A DNA stretch of 64,000 bases from assembly GCA_017617475.1 (NCBI GenBank), contig JAFZWC010000056.1:1-64000 (forward strand). Reading direction: 5' to 3'. This DNA comes from Bacteroidales bacterium (GTDB lineage: Bacteria > Bacteroidota > Bacteroidia > Bacteroidales > UBA932). Numbering within the stretch: the stretch's first letter is position 1; each line of letters begins with the position of its first letter. This document shows, one piece after another, positions 48,296 through 56,803 of the stretch. The notes under the pieces were generated by a model that saw nothing but the letters and a program-made list of their open reading frames with translations, was not told the origin of the DNA and searched no databases. A program made the translations under genes and the position numbers.

Positions 48296-51200
48296 TCAAG
48301 GCAAGTTTATCGCAAGGGTTACGGGGCCCAGAAGGCCGGAAGCCTGGAGCTCGTCGCCGGGCCGCCAGGGCTGGTTGTTGGTCCAGGTTCCCCGCCGGGC
48401 CGCGGGCAGTGCCTCATCGGCTATCAGCCGGTTGCGCCAGTTGTTGTAAACGGTCACTTCCAGGGTATTCTCCCCTTCCTTTACCAGACGGCTGATATCC
48501 AAACTGTAAGGGAAGGTCCAAACGCCGCCGGCGGGCTGACCGTTCACTTTAACATCGGCCACCACCATCACTTCCCCCAGGTCCAGTTTCACGCTGGGGA
48601 CCGACGGGAGGATGAATTGCGTTTTGTACGTGGCCTTGCCGGAGTAGTACTTCACCTGCATATCTTCGCTCCGGCTCCAGTCCTCCGGCGTCTCAAAAGT
48701 GCGGGTAAAGCCCGGATTCCCGGCCGATGGCGCAAATTCCACCGTCCAGGGGCCTTCCACGGGCAGTTTCTGCGTTGGGGCGGCAGCTGCCGGAGCAGCT
48801 TCCTTGCAGAATACCACAAATACGCTCTGGAGAGCTTCCAGCCTCAGCGTTTTCCTATCCCATGCGCGGACATCTCCGGTCAACGGATCCCAAAGCTGGG
48901 CCTTCAAGCCGGCCGGAACACGGAATTCCGGAAGCACCTCAACAGGTTTTTCCTCCTGGTTGGCCACGAAGTAAATTTCGCCGTCCTTGCTTAAAGTCCT
49001 GTGAATGAAGGTCAGACGGGCTTCTCCTCCATACAGGAAATCGGGCTCCATACCCATGTTGTTCAGAACCGTCTCCAGGCCCACGCCGTCGGCTATGGTA
49101 AGCGGTTCCATCAGGGCGGCGAGTTCCTTTACCCGGGCATCGGCCCGGCCATAATCCTGCAGGCTGGGAGAGCGTTGCGGCAGAGGACCCAGAACCTGAA
49201 GTCCCTGGCGCTCAAAGTCATAGATGCATTCCAGTACTTCCGGGCGCATGGTTTCCTGCTTGGGAAGTACCAGCACGCGGTATTCCATTCCGCTGTCCAG
49301 CACCAGCTTTCCGTCCCGGACGCAGGCGTGGTTCTTCAGGACATCGGCATTGATGTAATCGAAGGAATAACCTTCCGGCATGGGCGGGTCGGTTACGCCC
49401 GTCATCTTGGGCGTGTCTTCGCCGATGAAATAGGCCACGTCGGCCACATACCGGCCCTGCTGCAGCATAAAGTTGCAGCGGCGGAGGTAGTCCACGAAGG
49501 AACCCATGCCCTCGAACCAGCAGCCATGGCGGTTGAACTCGTTGCCGAACCAGGCCGCCAGGCCGGGCTGGCGCTCATCGGCCTGCTGGATAAACAGATG
49601 CAGGAGCGTGGCGTTGATGCCTTCGCAGAAGAAACGGTCCACGCGCTGCTTCATCATGCGCGGATACCGGCTCCAGGGGTTGTCGGCGGCGGTACAGGAT
49701 TCGGCCCAGATGCGGTTCTTGCCGTAGATGTGGCCGCAGGACGAGGCTGCGCGGTTCTCTATGTCTCCCAGGGTGCCTTCGCTCCAATACTCGCCGGCAA
49801 TCTGGTCGCTCTGGCTGCCATAGAGGAGGAATTCGCTGGGAAAGCCCCAGTGACCGTAGCATTCCAGCCAGGTTTCCAGGCCATCCTTGTGGGAAAGCTC
49901 CCGGAGGCCACCCACGTAGTCGTAGGCCACTTTGTCGGCCACCAGGCGGCGCAGGTCCCAGAGGAAGCGGTCGCTCTGGTCGGCGCTACCCACAATAATT
50001 CCCTGAAGCACAGGAAGGTAAGGTATGGGATCGTAACCGTATGCCTCCTGGAAAGCATCGGCCATATCGTCGGTCCAGTTCTGGCCGCCGGTTTCGTAAC
50101 TGTCTTCCACCACCACTTTCCAGGTTTTTCGGTCTTCCGGGGGAATACGGCGCAGGAGTTCGCCCACAAAGGCGTCGTAGTGCGCGGCCAGGTGCTCTTT
50201 GCTCATCTTGTCCACTTCCAGACCGGTTCCTTCGGGAACGGCAGGCGAATTGGTAACGCCCGTACTCTGCATATAGCTGGTGAGAACCGTCCACTCCCCT
50301 TCCGGAACCTTCCAGGTAAGCCGCTTATCCTGCAACTTGTCCGTCAGATCCACCATCTGGGCGGGATCAACGTAAAAACGGGTTTCAGAGGCCTCTGCCG
50401 GCGTATCCCACATATAATAATCCCACATGGGAAGCGGGTCCTGGAACATCTTGGCCAGGGTTTTGTCGGCATAACGCTCCACCGCCGGAACCTCGGAAAG
50501 GGTTACCGTAATGCCGGTGTTCTCCTGCGGCGCAGCAAACATGAGTTTATACTCGTTCCCTGCGCTTTCGGGCAGGGTTTCCACCCAGGGGGCCAGGGGC
50601 TTGAAGCCCGTCATGAGCCCGGTATGGTGGCGGTCGAATTCAAAGCGGGCCAGGGTTTGTCGGCCTGCTTCCAGGCATACCGGCACCCTTTGCAGCCCGT
50701 CGCTCTGAAGAATGAGCGTTCGCACCGTGAATGGATTATCCAGTTTAAGCCGTGCCTCCAGCGGCTGCCCTTTCCTCAGTTGGAACTGCCAGGTACGGGA
50801 TGCTCCCTTCACAGCCGGGAAGGCCTGAACCCGGATAATACGGTCCGGGGCCACATCCGGCAGGGTCAGTTGCTGTTCGCTTCCATTCCCCGTCACCGTC
50901 TGAAAATGCGCCTCCACATACTTCATGCTCTGCTCCGGGGTAATCCATGGACCGCCGGACTGGCTCCAACCGGGGCAATTGAACATGCCCAGTTCTATAT
51001 CCAGATCCGTTGCCGTCTTCATGGCCGCGTGGGTAATGTCCCACCACTGATCCGAAAACAGCGGTACCGGGTTTTCCGGCGGATTGTCTGTAGACTGGTT
51101 GCCGATGAATGCCCGGGTAATACCCACCCGCTTCATGGCTTCCAGGTCCTTTATCACCCCTTCTTTAGAAATATTGTTGTCCAGCCAGTACCAGTACACG

Positions 51201-51325
51201 GCCACCCGGATGGAATCCGGCGGGTTCACAAAGCCCTCCCGCAAAGACGGCCAGGGATTCTGGCGGCAGGCTGAAAGCAGAAGCAGCAACAACAATAAGG
51301 CAATGCGTGGATATAACTTATTCAT
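48296..51325 (-). CDS. GH106 alpha-L-rhamnosidase lipoprotein
   Basis: I place the start at 51325 (MNKLYPRIA), giving a lipoprotein signal (LLSAC); 1009 residues. The barrel begins with IRVAVYWYWLDNNISKEGV and shows MFNCPGWSQSGGPWI, VVVEDSYETGGQNW (the family's acidic segment, about residues 400-415) and DFLYGGEARLTFIHR. A C-terminal GH2-like jelly-roll (about 865-1005) ends with VYNNWRNRLIADEALP. The family removes alpha-L-rhamnose with inversion. It is only distantly similar to the 2506 paralogue, so a different linkage is likely. The 25 nt around its start codon nearly match those of the unrelated GH78 gene at 17335. Confidence 0.9.
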   Translation of the reverse strand: MNKLYPRIALLLLLLLLSACRQNPWPSLREGFVNPPDSIRVAVYWYWLDNNISKEGVIKDLEAMKRVGITRAFIGNQSTDNPPENPVPLFSDQWWDITHAAMKTATDLDIELGMFNCPGWSQSGGPWITPEQSMKYVEAHFQTVTGNGSEQQLTLPDVAPDRIIRVQAFPAVKGASRTWQFQLRKGQPLEARLKLDNPFTVRTLILQSDGLQRVPVCLEAGRQTLARFEFDRHHTGLMTGFKPLAPWVETLPESAGNEYKLMFAAPQENTGITVTLSEVPAVERYADKTLAKMFQDPLPMWDYYMWDTPAEASETRFYVDPAQMVDLTDKLQDKRLTWKVPEGEWTVLTSYMQSTGVTNSPAVPEGTGLEVDKMSKEHLAAHYDAFVGELLRRIPPEDRKTWKVVVEDSYETGGQNWTDDMADAFQEAYGYDPIPYLPVLQGIIVGSADQSDRFLWDLRRLVADKVAYDYVGGLRELSHKDGLETWLECYGHWGFPSEFLLYGSQSDQIAGEYWSEGTLGDIENRAASSCGHIYGKNRIWAESCTAADNPWSRYPRMMKQRVDRFFCEGINATLLHLFIQQADERQPGLAAWFGNEFNRHGCWFEGMGSFVDYLRRCNFMLQQGRYVADVAYFIGEDTPKMTGVTDPPMPEGYSFDYINADVLKNHACVRDGKLVLDSGMEYRVLVLPKQETMRPEVLECIYDFERQGLQVLGPLPQRSPSLQDYGRADARVKELAALMEPLTIADGVGLETVLNNMGMEPDFLYGGEARLTFIHRTLSKDGEIYFVANQEEKPVEVLPEFRVPAGLKAQLWDPLTGDVRAWDRKTLRLEALQSVFVVFCKEAAPAAAAPTQKLPVEGPWTVEFAPSAGNPGFTRTFETPEDWSRSEDMQVKYYSGKATYKTQFILPSVPSVKLDLGEVMVVADVKVNGQPAGGVWTFPYSLDISRLVKEGENTLEVTVYNNWRNRLIADEALPAARRGTWTNNQPWRPGDELQASGLLGPVTLAINLP

Positions 51326-51339
51326 TATCTGCACTTTAT

Positions 51340-51366
51340 TGGTTTTCCTATAGGTCAAAACTACCA
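51340..51366 (-). other. Intercistronic hairpin with possible -7 box before GH106
   Basis: In the 89-nt gap before GH106, TGGTTTT (51340-51346) pairs with AAAA-ct-ACCA (51357-51366). The - strand sequence TAGTTTTG at 51356-51363 fits TAnnTTTG and would place a transcription start about 25 nt before the ATG, but no -33 TTTG is present. The same 11-mer GGTCAAAACTA occurs at 63112-63122. Confidence 0.3.
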
Positions 51367-51414
51367 GGGGTAATCTTCTATATATTTATAAATCAGTTGT
51401 TTACACCCACGGCG

Positions 51415-54400
51415 TTACTTTACGTACACCCGGCCGCCGTCAATGCGGTCATTGGCATTTCGGCCCAGCCACATTTCAAACCAGCCTTCCTCCACGCCAA
51501 ACTGCATCTTTTGGTCCCACAGGCCGAATTGGCGGTATGGCACCTCCAGTTCCACCTCGCGGGACTCGCCCGGGGCCAGGGTAACGCGCTTGAAGGCCAC
51601 CAGTTGCTTCAGCGGGCGGGCCACGGAGGCCAGTTCGTCGTGGGCATACAGTTGCACCACCTCGTCACCGGCCACAGAACCGGTATTGGTCACCGTCACT
51701 TTCACCTTCAGGTTCTCCCCCGCCTTCAGTTCCGAGGGCAGCTGGAAGTCCCTGTATTCAAACGTGGTATAACTCAGGCCATAGCCAAAGGGATACAACG
51801 GGGAGCCGTCATTCTCCACATAACCATACCCGCGCCCGCTGGGCTTGATGGAATAGTAATAGGGATTCTGGCCGATGGTTCGCACCCAGCTGAAAGGCAG
51901 GCGCCCGCCGGGATTCACCGCTCCGGTGAGTACGTCGGCAATGGCCCGGCCACCCTGTTCACCCGGATACCAGGCTTCCAGCACCGCAGAAACGCCATCC
52001 ACCCAGTCGGAAATCTCAATCACCGCCCCGTTGTGCAGGACCACCACCACCGGTTTTCCCGTGGCAATGAGCTTGCGAAGCTGTTCCTCCTGGGCCGATG
52101 GCAGGCGGAAGCTGCTGCGGTCACTCCCCTCTTCCTCCGCAATGGTGGGGAAGAAAAGCAGCACGTCACAGCTGCGGGCCTGGGCCGATACGTCCTGCCC
52201 AAGCACCACTTCGCCGGGGAAGGCCGCCTTCAGTCCTTCATAGGGAGAGATGGCTCCATCCCCATGCCAGCCGCCATAGCCTCCGCTGTAATCTCCAAGA
52301 TTCACCTGGTCGGCCGCCGGGCCGAAGAGCCCGATCCGGCGTCCCCCTTTCAGCGGCAGAATGCCGTCGTTCTTGAGAAGGGTCATGGCCTTGCAGGCAC
52401 TCTCATAGGCCAGTTCCCGGTGCTCTGCACTCCGCACAATCCCAGGGGCCTTATCGGCTTCAACAAAGGGCTGGTCAAACAGGCCGAGCTCAAATTTAAC
52501 CTTCAGGATGCGGCGCACGGCCTCGTCCAGGGTTTTTGGGGACACTTTCCCGCTGCGGACCAGTTCCGCAAGCCCCGTACTGGTGTTTGCCAGCTGCAAA
52601 TCCAGGCCGTTTTCCAGACAGAGGGCCAGCGCGTCATCCTCGCTGGCGGCCATCCGGTGGCTGCCGTGGACGATCTCCACGGCTCCGTAATCGCTCACCA
52701 CATAACCTTCAAAGCCCCATTCCTTCTTCAGAATGTCCTGCAGAAGGACACTGTTGCAACTGGACGGAACGCCGTCCACAGAATTATAGGCGCTCATCAC
52801 GCTGCGGGCACCGCCCTCCTGGAAACAGGCCCGGAAGGGCTCCAGATACACTTCCCGGAGTTCCCTCCAGGAAGTAATGGAGGCGAAGGAATCATGGCCA
52901 CCCTCGCCGTAATTGTCCACGAAATGCTTGGGAGTAGCCACTACTCCACCCTCCTGCAGGGCCTTCACATAGGCCACGCCCATGCGGGAATTCAGCAGCA
53001 CGTCTTCTCCGTAGCTTTCTTGCCCACGGCCCCAGCGCTGGTCGCGCGTAATGTTAATTACCGGGGCGTAAACCTGTCGCACACCCACGGCGCGCAGCTC
53101 TTCGGCCACCACCTGGCCCACGCTATAGTATAGATTGTCATCAAAAGTGGCCCCCATGGCTATGCTCTGCGGAAAGCAGGTGGCATTCCCCCACTGGGCG
53201 CCGTGCAGGGCCTCGCCATGCTGCAGCACGGGAATGCCCCAGCGGCTGGCCTCCATGGAAAGGCGCGTGTCCTGGTTAATGGCTTCGGCCACGGCCGAAG
53301 GGCTGGCATTCGGCATAAAATGCCCCACGTTCCGCACATGCCCCGCCTTGTAATCCCGCTTCTCATAAAACTCATCATCAAAGAGTAGCTGGGCACTCAA
53401 CTGGGCTACCTTTTCTTCAGTGGACATACGCTTCATCAGGTCACAAACTCGCTTTTCTACCGGCAGTTTGGGGTCTTGATAAGCCAGTTTGCCTTTCGCC
53501 TGTTCGGGTTTTCCCTCCAACTTCACTGTATGCCTTCCGGGACCCAGCGTGCTGCGCACCATGGCCCAAGGGATGCTCACATCGGCCCTCGTGCCCTTCG
53601 GCACTTCCACTTCCAGCGTACGGGCGTGGGCATCATAGGCCAGCGAAACGGTTCCGGCTACCGTGGGGAAGGACAGGCTGCACTGGTCAAAGATATGCTT
53701 GTCCAGCGTAACGGAGAAGGTTTTCCAGCCCGGTTCCGTAGGCACTACACCGAACATCCGGGTGGGGAAAACGGCCAGCGGACCGCCGCTCCAGGCATGG
53801 TTCACGCTGCCGCAGTTCCAGTCTCCGTCCACGCCTACATTCCAGTTCTCGAAAAGGGTATCATGGAAGGAATGGTTCACCATGAACTCGTAACGACGGC
53901 GTTCACGCTCCAGGGCATAGTCTCCGTGGCCCATGGCAAATAGTGCCTCCATTACGTATTTTTCCATATAGGGACTGGCGTGTTCCTCGGATTTAAGAAC
54001 CTGGAAAAGAGCATCGTATTTATCCCGCGAAGCCACTCCGGAGAGCACCGCCAGGGCATTCACCCGGTCGTCGGTCTCGCCCTCATATTCCGGATGCCGA
54101 TAAGCGCTTCCCGTCCAGGTCACCCGGTTGATGGCATCGCGCAGTGCCGCCATCCGGGCCCAGATGGCTCCGCCTTCCCCCTCTTCCCCAACGATATCGG
54201 CCATGTCTGATAGCCCCTGCAGGGCCAGCACGTACCAGAGGTTCTGCAGGAGGCGCATGTCGCGGTTGCTTCCCCAGTCTCCCCAGTTCCAGTCTCCGTC
54301 GTGCCACGCAATGAGGCCGTCCGGGCCCTCGTGATAAGTGGCCAGGTATTTTTTGATAATGGGGAACGCATGCCGGATGGTTTCCAGGTCTCCGGTATTC

Positions 54401-55731
54401 ATGTAATAGGTCCAGATGCCGTAACGCCCCACGGCGGCCAGCATCTGGCAGGGCAGTTCCACCCCGTAATTGCCGGGGATGGGAGAGAAGAGGATGTCGT
54501 CCGGCCGCTGCCAGTCCACCAATTCGCGAATGCCCTTGCGGATCAGATAAAACAGGGAAGGCGAATAAGTGTAGAAGCTCTCTCCCAAGATGGTTACAAT
54601 GTCTCCCCACCACTGGGCCCGCTCGCGGTCCGGGCAGTCGAAGAAAGAATCGCGGGAATTCACGTAAATGGTACGGAGTCCCTTCTGCCAGAAGCGGTTA
54701 AAGAACTCGTCTGAACAGGTAAAATGACCATCGGGAGCGGTGTCGTATCCGGTTTCGCGGTATTTGAGGGCCGATACCCGCGCGCCATGCTCCACCGTGA
54801 GGATGAGCTTCTGCCCACTGAGCCAGCCCAGGGATTCGTATTCCTGCCGGCCTGCCTTGGTGATATACTCGGCCCTCAGGCACTGCTCACCCACCTTGGC
54901 GTGGTCGGTTTCAATGACAATCCGGTGCCCGCCTTCCGCGTCCTCTACGGCCATCACAGGCGTCATCTGCATATTGTGCGGCAACAGGGCCACCAGGGTA
55001 TCGGCTCCGGGACCGGTGTGAGTCACAAAGTCCACGTCCTTCACACCGTAATCCTTCCACTGGGGAATGGGACGCAAGTGGAGTTTGCCCAGGGTGCTCT
55101 CCAGCTTGACCGCCGGGGCGAAACCTTCCAGGGAGCCCGTCTGCCAAGCTTCAATATCGGCCCGGGCATCAAAGGCTATACTGGATTCCGGAAGCCGGTA
55201 ATTGGGCTTGGGAAGGTCCGTGGCCGTTCCGTAAGCCGGGTGCACGCGGCAAAGCCATTCGCCCCCAGGCAGCGCCGGACAGTCGAACCATAGTTGCGGC
55301 TTGCCGCTACCCAGATGGGAAAACGCATCCTTGCCGAAGTACCAGAGCAGCAGAGCAATCTGGTTCTCCCCTTTCTGCAGGTAGGGAGCCAGGTCCAATT
55401 GGTCATAATAACTGTCCTGGGGATTAGGGCCGCGCTTGAGTCCCCCTTCGAAAACCACAAGTTTCCCGTTCACCCACAGCCAGTACTTGCTGTCTACAGA
55501 TATCCGGGCCAGGGCCGATGACGGAACGGCATCCAGCGTCATGTCCTTGCGGAAGGCCAGCCACTGGTTGGGCTCCGCGGTGGCATCCGCACAGCCCAGC
55601 GTCTGAGAAACCTCAACTAATTCCTCCTGAGGAAGGGTCCACTTGCCCTTCACAGGAGCCTGCTGGCAGGCAATAAGAAGCCCCGCAAATAAGACAAGCC
55701 CCAACCGTGGACATAATGCATTTATTCTCAT
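51415..55731 (-). CDS. GH78-like rhamnosidase / GH3 beta-glycosidase fusion lipoprotein
   Basis: A 1438-residue lipoprotein (LIAC, about Cys22), the largest product in the window. Residues about 30-740 follow the GH78 plan: beta domains (KYWLWVNGKLVVFEGG) then a six-hairpin domain with FFDCPDRERAQWWGD near residue 365. Residues about 750-1438 are a complete GH3 enzyme: DLMKRMSTEEKVAQLSAQ, VVATPKHFVDNYGEGGHDS, nucleophile Asp1014 in GYVVSDYGAV, and a C-terminal fibronectin-like domain (TVTNTGSVAGDEVVQLY). GH3 members are beta-glucosidases, beta-xylosidases and similar. The fusion could strip rhamnose and then the beta-linked sugar beneath it. Confidence 0.88.
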   Translation of the reverse strand: MRINALCPRLGLVLFAGLLIACQQAPVKGKWTLPQEELVEVSQTLGCADATAEPNQWLAFRKDMTLDAVPSSALARISVDSKYWLWVNGKLVVFEGGLKRGPNPQDSYYDQLDLAPYLQKGENQIALLLWYFGKDAFSHLGSGKPQLWFDCPALPGGEWLCRVHPAYGTATDLPKPNYRLPESSIAFDARADIEAWQTGSLEGFAPAVKLESTLGKLHLRPIPQWKDYGVKDVDFVTHTGPGADTLVALLPHNMQMTPVMAVEDAEGGHRIVIETDHAKVGEQCLRAEYITKAGRQEYESLGWLSGQKLILTVEHGARVSALKYRETGYDTAPDGHFTCSDEFFNRFWQKGLRTIYVNSRDSFFDCPDRERAQWWGDIVTILGESFYTYSPSLFYLIRKGIRELVDWQRPDDILFSPIPGNYGVELPCQMLAAVGRYGIWTYYMNTGDLETIRHAFPIIKKYLATYHEGPDGLIAWHDGDWNWGDWGSNRDMRLLQNLWYVLALQGLSDMADIVGEEGEGGAIWARMAALRDAINRVTWTGSAYRHPEYEGETDDRVNALAVLSGVASRDKYDALFQVLKSEEHASPYMEKYVMEALFAMGHGDYALERERRRYEFMVNHSFHDTLFENWNVGVDGDWNCGSVNHAWSGGPLAVFPTRMFGVVPTEPGWKTFSVTLDKHIFDQCSLSFPTVAGTVSLAYDAHARTLEVEVPKGTRADVSIPWAMVRSTLGPGRHTVKLEGKPEQAKGKLAYQDPKLPVEKRVCDLMKRMSTEEKVAQLSAQLLFDDEFYEKRDYKAGHVRNVGHFMPNASPSAVAEAINQDTRLSMEASRWGIPVLQHGEALHGAQWGNATCFPQSIAMGATFDDNLYYSVGQVVAEELRAVGVRQVYAPVINITRDQRWGRGQESYGEDVLLNSRMGVAYVKALQEGGVVATPKHFVDNYGEGGHDSFASITSWRELREVYLEPFRACFQEGGARSVMSAYNSVDGVPSSCNSVLLQDILKKEWGFEGYVVSDYGAVEIVHGSHRMAASEDDALALCLENGLDLQLANTSTGLAELVRSGKVSPKTLDEAVRRILKVKFELGLFDQPFVEADKAPGIVRSAEHRELAYESACKAMTLLKNDGILPLKGGRRIGLFGPAADQVNLGDYSGGYGGWHGDGAISPYEGLKAAFPGEVVLGQDVSAQARSCDVLLFFPTIAEEEGSDRSSFRLPSAQEEQLRKLIATGKPVVVVLHNGAVIEISDWVDGVSAVLEAWYPGEQGGRAIADVLTGAVNPGGRLPFSWVRTIGQNPYYYSIKPSGRGYGYVENDGSPLYPFGYGLSYTTFEYRDFQLPSELKAGENLKVKVTVTNTGSVAGDEVVQLYAHDELASVARPLKQLVAFKRVTLAPGESREVELEVPYRQFGLWDQKMQFGVEEGWFEMWLGRNANDRIDGGRVYVK

Positions 55732-55744
55732 ATACTTCCTTGTT

Positions 55745-55770
55745 TCCCCCTACACAAAACCGCTTAGGGA
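55745..55770 (-). other. Weak intercistronic hairpin before the GH78-like/GH3 gene
   Basis: CCCTA (55748-55752) and TAGGG (55765-55769) form 5-bp arms around a 12-nt loop. In the mRNA the downstream arm reads TAGGGGGA and ends about 14 nt before the start codon at 55731. It lies in the 153-nt gap that also holds a gene remnant. Confidence 0.35.
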
Positions 55771-55792
55771 TAATCATTTAAAATACAATCTA

Positions 55793-55882
55793 TCAATCAT
55801 TTATACCCACAGAGAGTCCTACAGGCACCGCCCCCGGAAGACCGGACGGCTGCAGCCCTAAGGCCAGTAACAAGCGTTTCAT
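55793..55882 (-). pseudogene. Possible remnant of a secreted-protein gene (29 codons)
   Basis: An ATG 2 nt after the MBL gene stop opens a frame reading MKRLLLALGLQ, a typical signal-peptide start for this locus, then PSGLPGAVPVGLSVGIND and a stop. It has the right position, start and spacing for an operon gene but no mature domain, as if a large internal deletion joined a signal sequence to a 3' end. It could instead be a chance frame. No homology is recognisable. Confidence 0.35.
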
Positions 55883-55884
55883 AA

Positions 55885-56772
55885 CTATAGGAGAGTCCAG
55901 TCTTCTTCTTCGCAACTGACGTGATGTTCAGTAATACCCTTTTCTTCCATCCAGCGGCGGGTGTCCCAGGTCTGGAGCCAGCTGTTCTCCGGCGAAGGCG
56001 CCCATACCCAACTGGGGGTGGGCCAGAGGCATACCCGGAAGTTGATGGCCTTGTAGAATTCCTCGGAGCAGCCAGCCTGGCCGTGGTGCGCCATCTGCAG
56101 ATAGTCGCAGTCCAGATACTCTCTGTACTGGGCCAGGGCCCGGTTCCCACGCTCCACTTCGGCATCCCCCAGGAACACGACGCTCTTGCTGTCGTCCCAC
56201 ATGCGGATAATCATGGACTGCTCGTTAAAATGCTTCACGGGAATGTCCATATCGGCCACGCTCAAGATCATGATGCCAACGCCGTCAATATCAAAGCGCT
56301 GGCCCGCCTGGTGGACGTTGATGAAGTCGGTCCCGTCCATAAAGTTGTCCAGGGCATGATAGTAGCCACGCGCACGGGGGGCGCTGACGGGCTCGCAGTC
56401 CAGGAATTGGTCCGGCACACGGGAGTAGATCACTTTGCCGATGGTAATGTCCTGCGGGTCCTGCAGAATGGTAGCCAGGGCCTCCATGTGGTCCTCGTGC
56501 GGATGGGTAATAAACCAAAGATCCACATGGTTGCCTGCCTTCGCCAGGTGACTGCGGAGCTTCGGCACATCGGAAGCATAGCCGCCATCGACCATAATCA
56601 CCTTTCCCCCTTTGGTTTTCATCAGATACGACTCCCCGATGGTGTCGGTGGCCGATGATATCTGCGTCAGGGACAAATGGCCCATTTTCTCCGGTTCCGA
56701 CAACTGGCAGCCGGTGAGCGCAAACCCTGCCGCCGCGGCACCAGATACTTTTATAAAATCTCTTCTGTCCAT
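55885..56772 (-). CDS. MBL-fold (ComEC-like) metallohydrolase, Tat lipoprotein
   Basis: I place the start at 56772 (MDRRDFIKVSG) because it gives a twin-arginine signal followed by a lipobox (LTGC); upstream codons have no signal character. The 295-residue product carries the metallo-beta-lactamase motif HxHxDH (His90, His92, Asp94, His95 in THPHEDHME), VVFLGDAEVERGN and MAHHGQAGCS. It resembles the hydrolase domain of ComEC/Rec2-type proteins. In this setting it may be a phosphodiesterase, lactonase or esterase working outside the cytoplasm; the substrate is unknown. It is 31 nt downstream of GH43. Confidence 0.85.
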   Translation of the reverse strand: MDRRDFIKVSGAAAAGFALTGCQLSEPEKMGHLSLTQISSATDTIGESYLMKTKGGKVIMVDGGYASDVPKLRSHLAKAGNHVDLWFITHPHEDHMEALATILQDPQDITIGKVIYSRVPDQFLDCEPVSAPRARGYYHALDNFMDGTDFINVHQAGQRFDIDGVGIMILSVADMDIPVKHFNEQSMIIRMWDDSKSVVFLGDAEVERGNRALAQYREYLDCDYLQMAHHGQAGCSEEFYKAINFRVCLWPTPSWVWAPSPENSWLQTWDTRRWMEEKGITEHHVSCEEEDWTLL

Positions 56773-56803
56773 AGCTTGTTCAAATACGTGAAACACAATC
56801 GGC

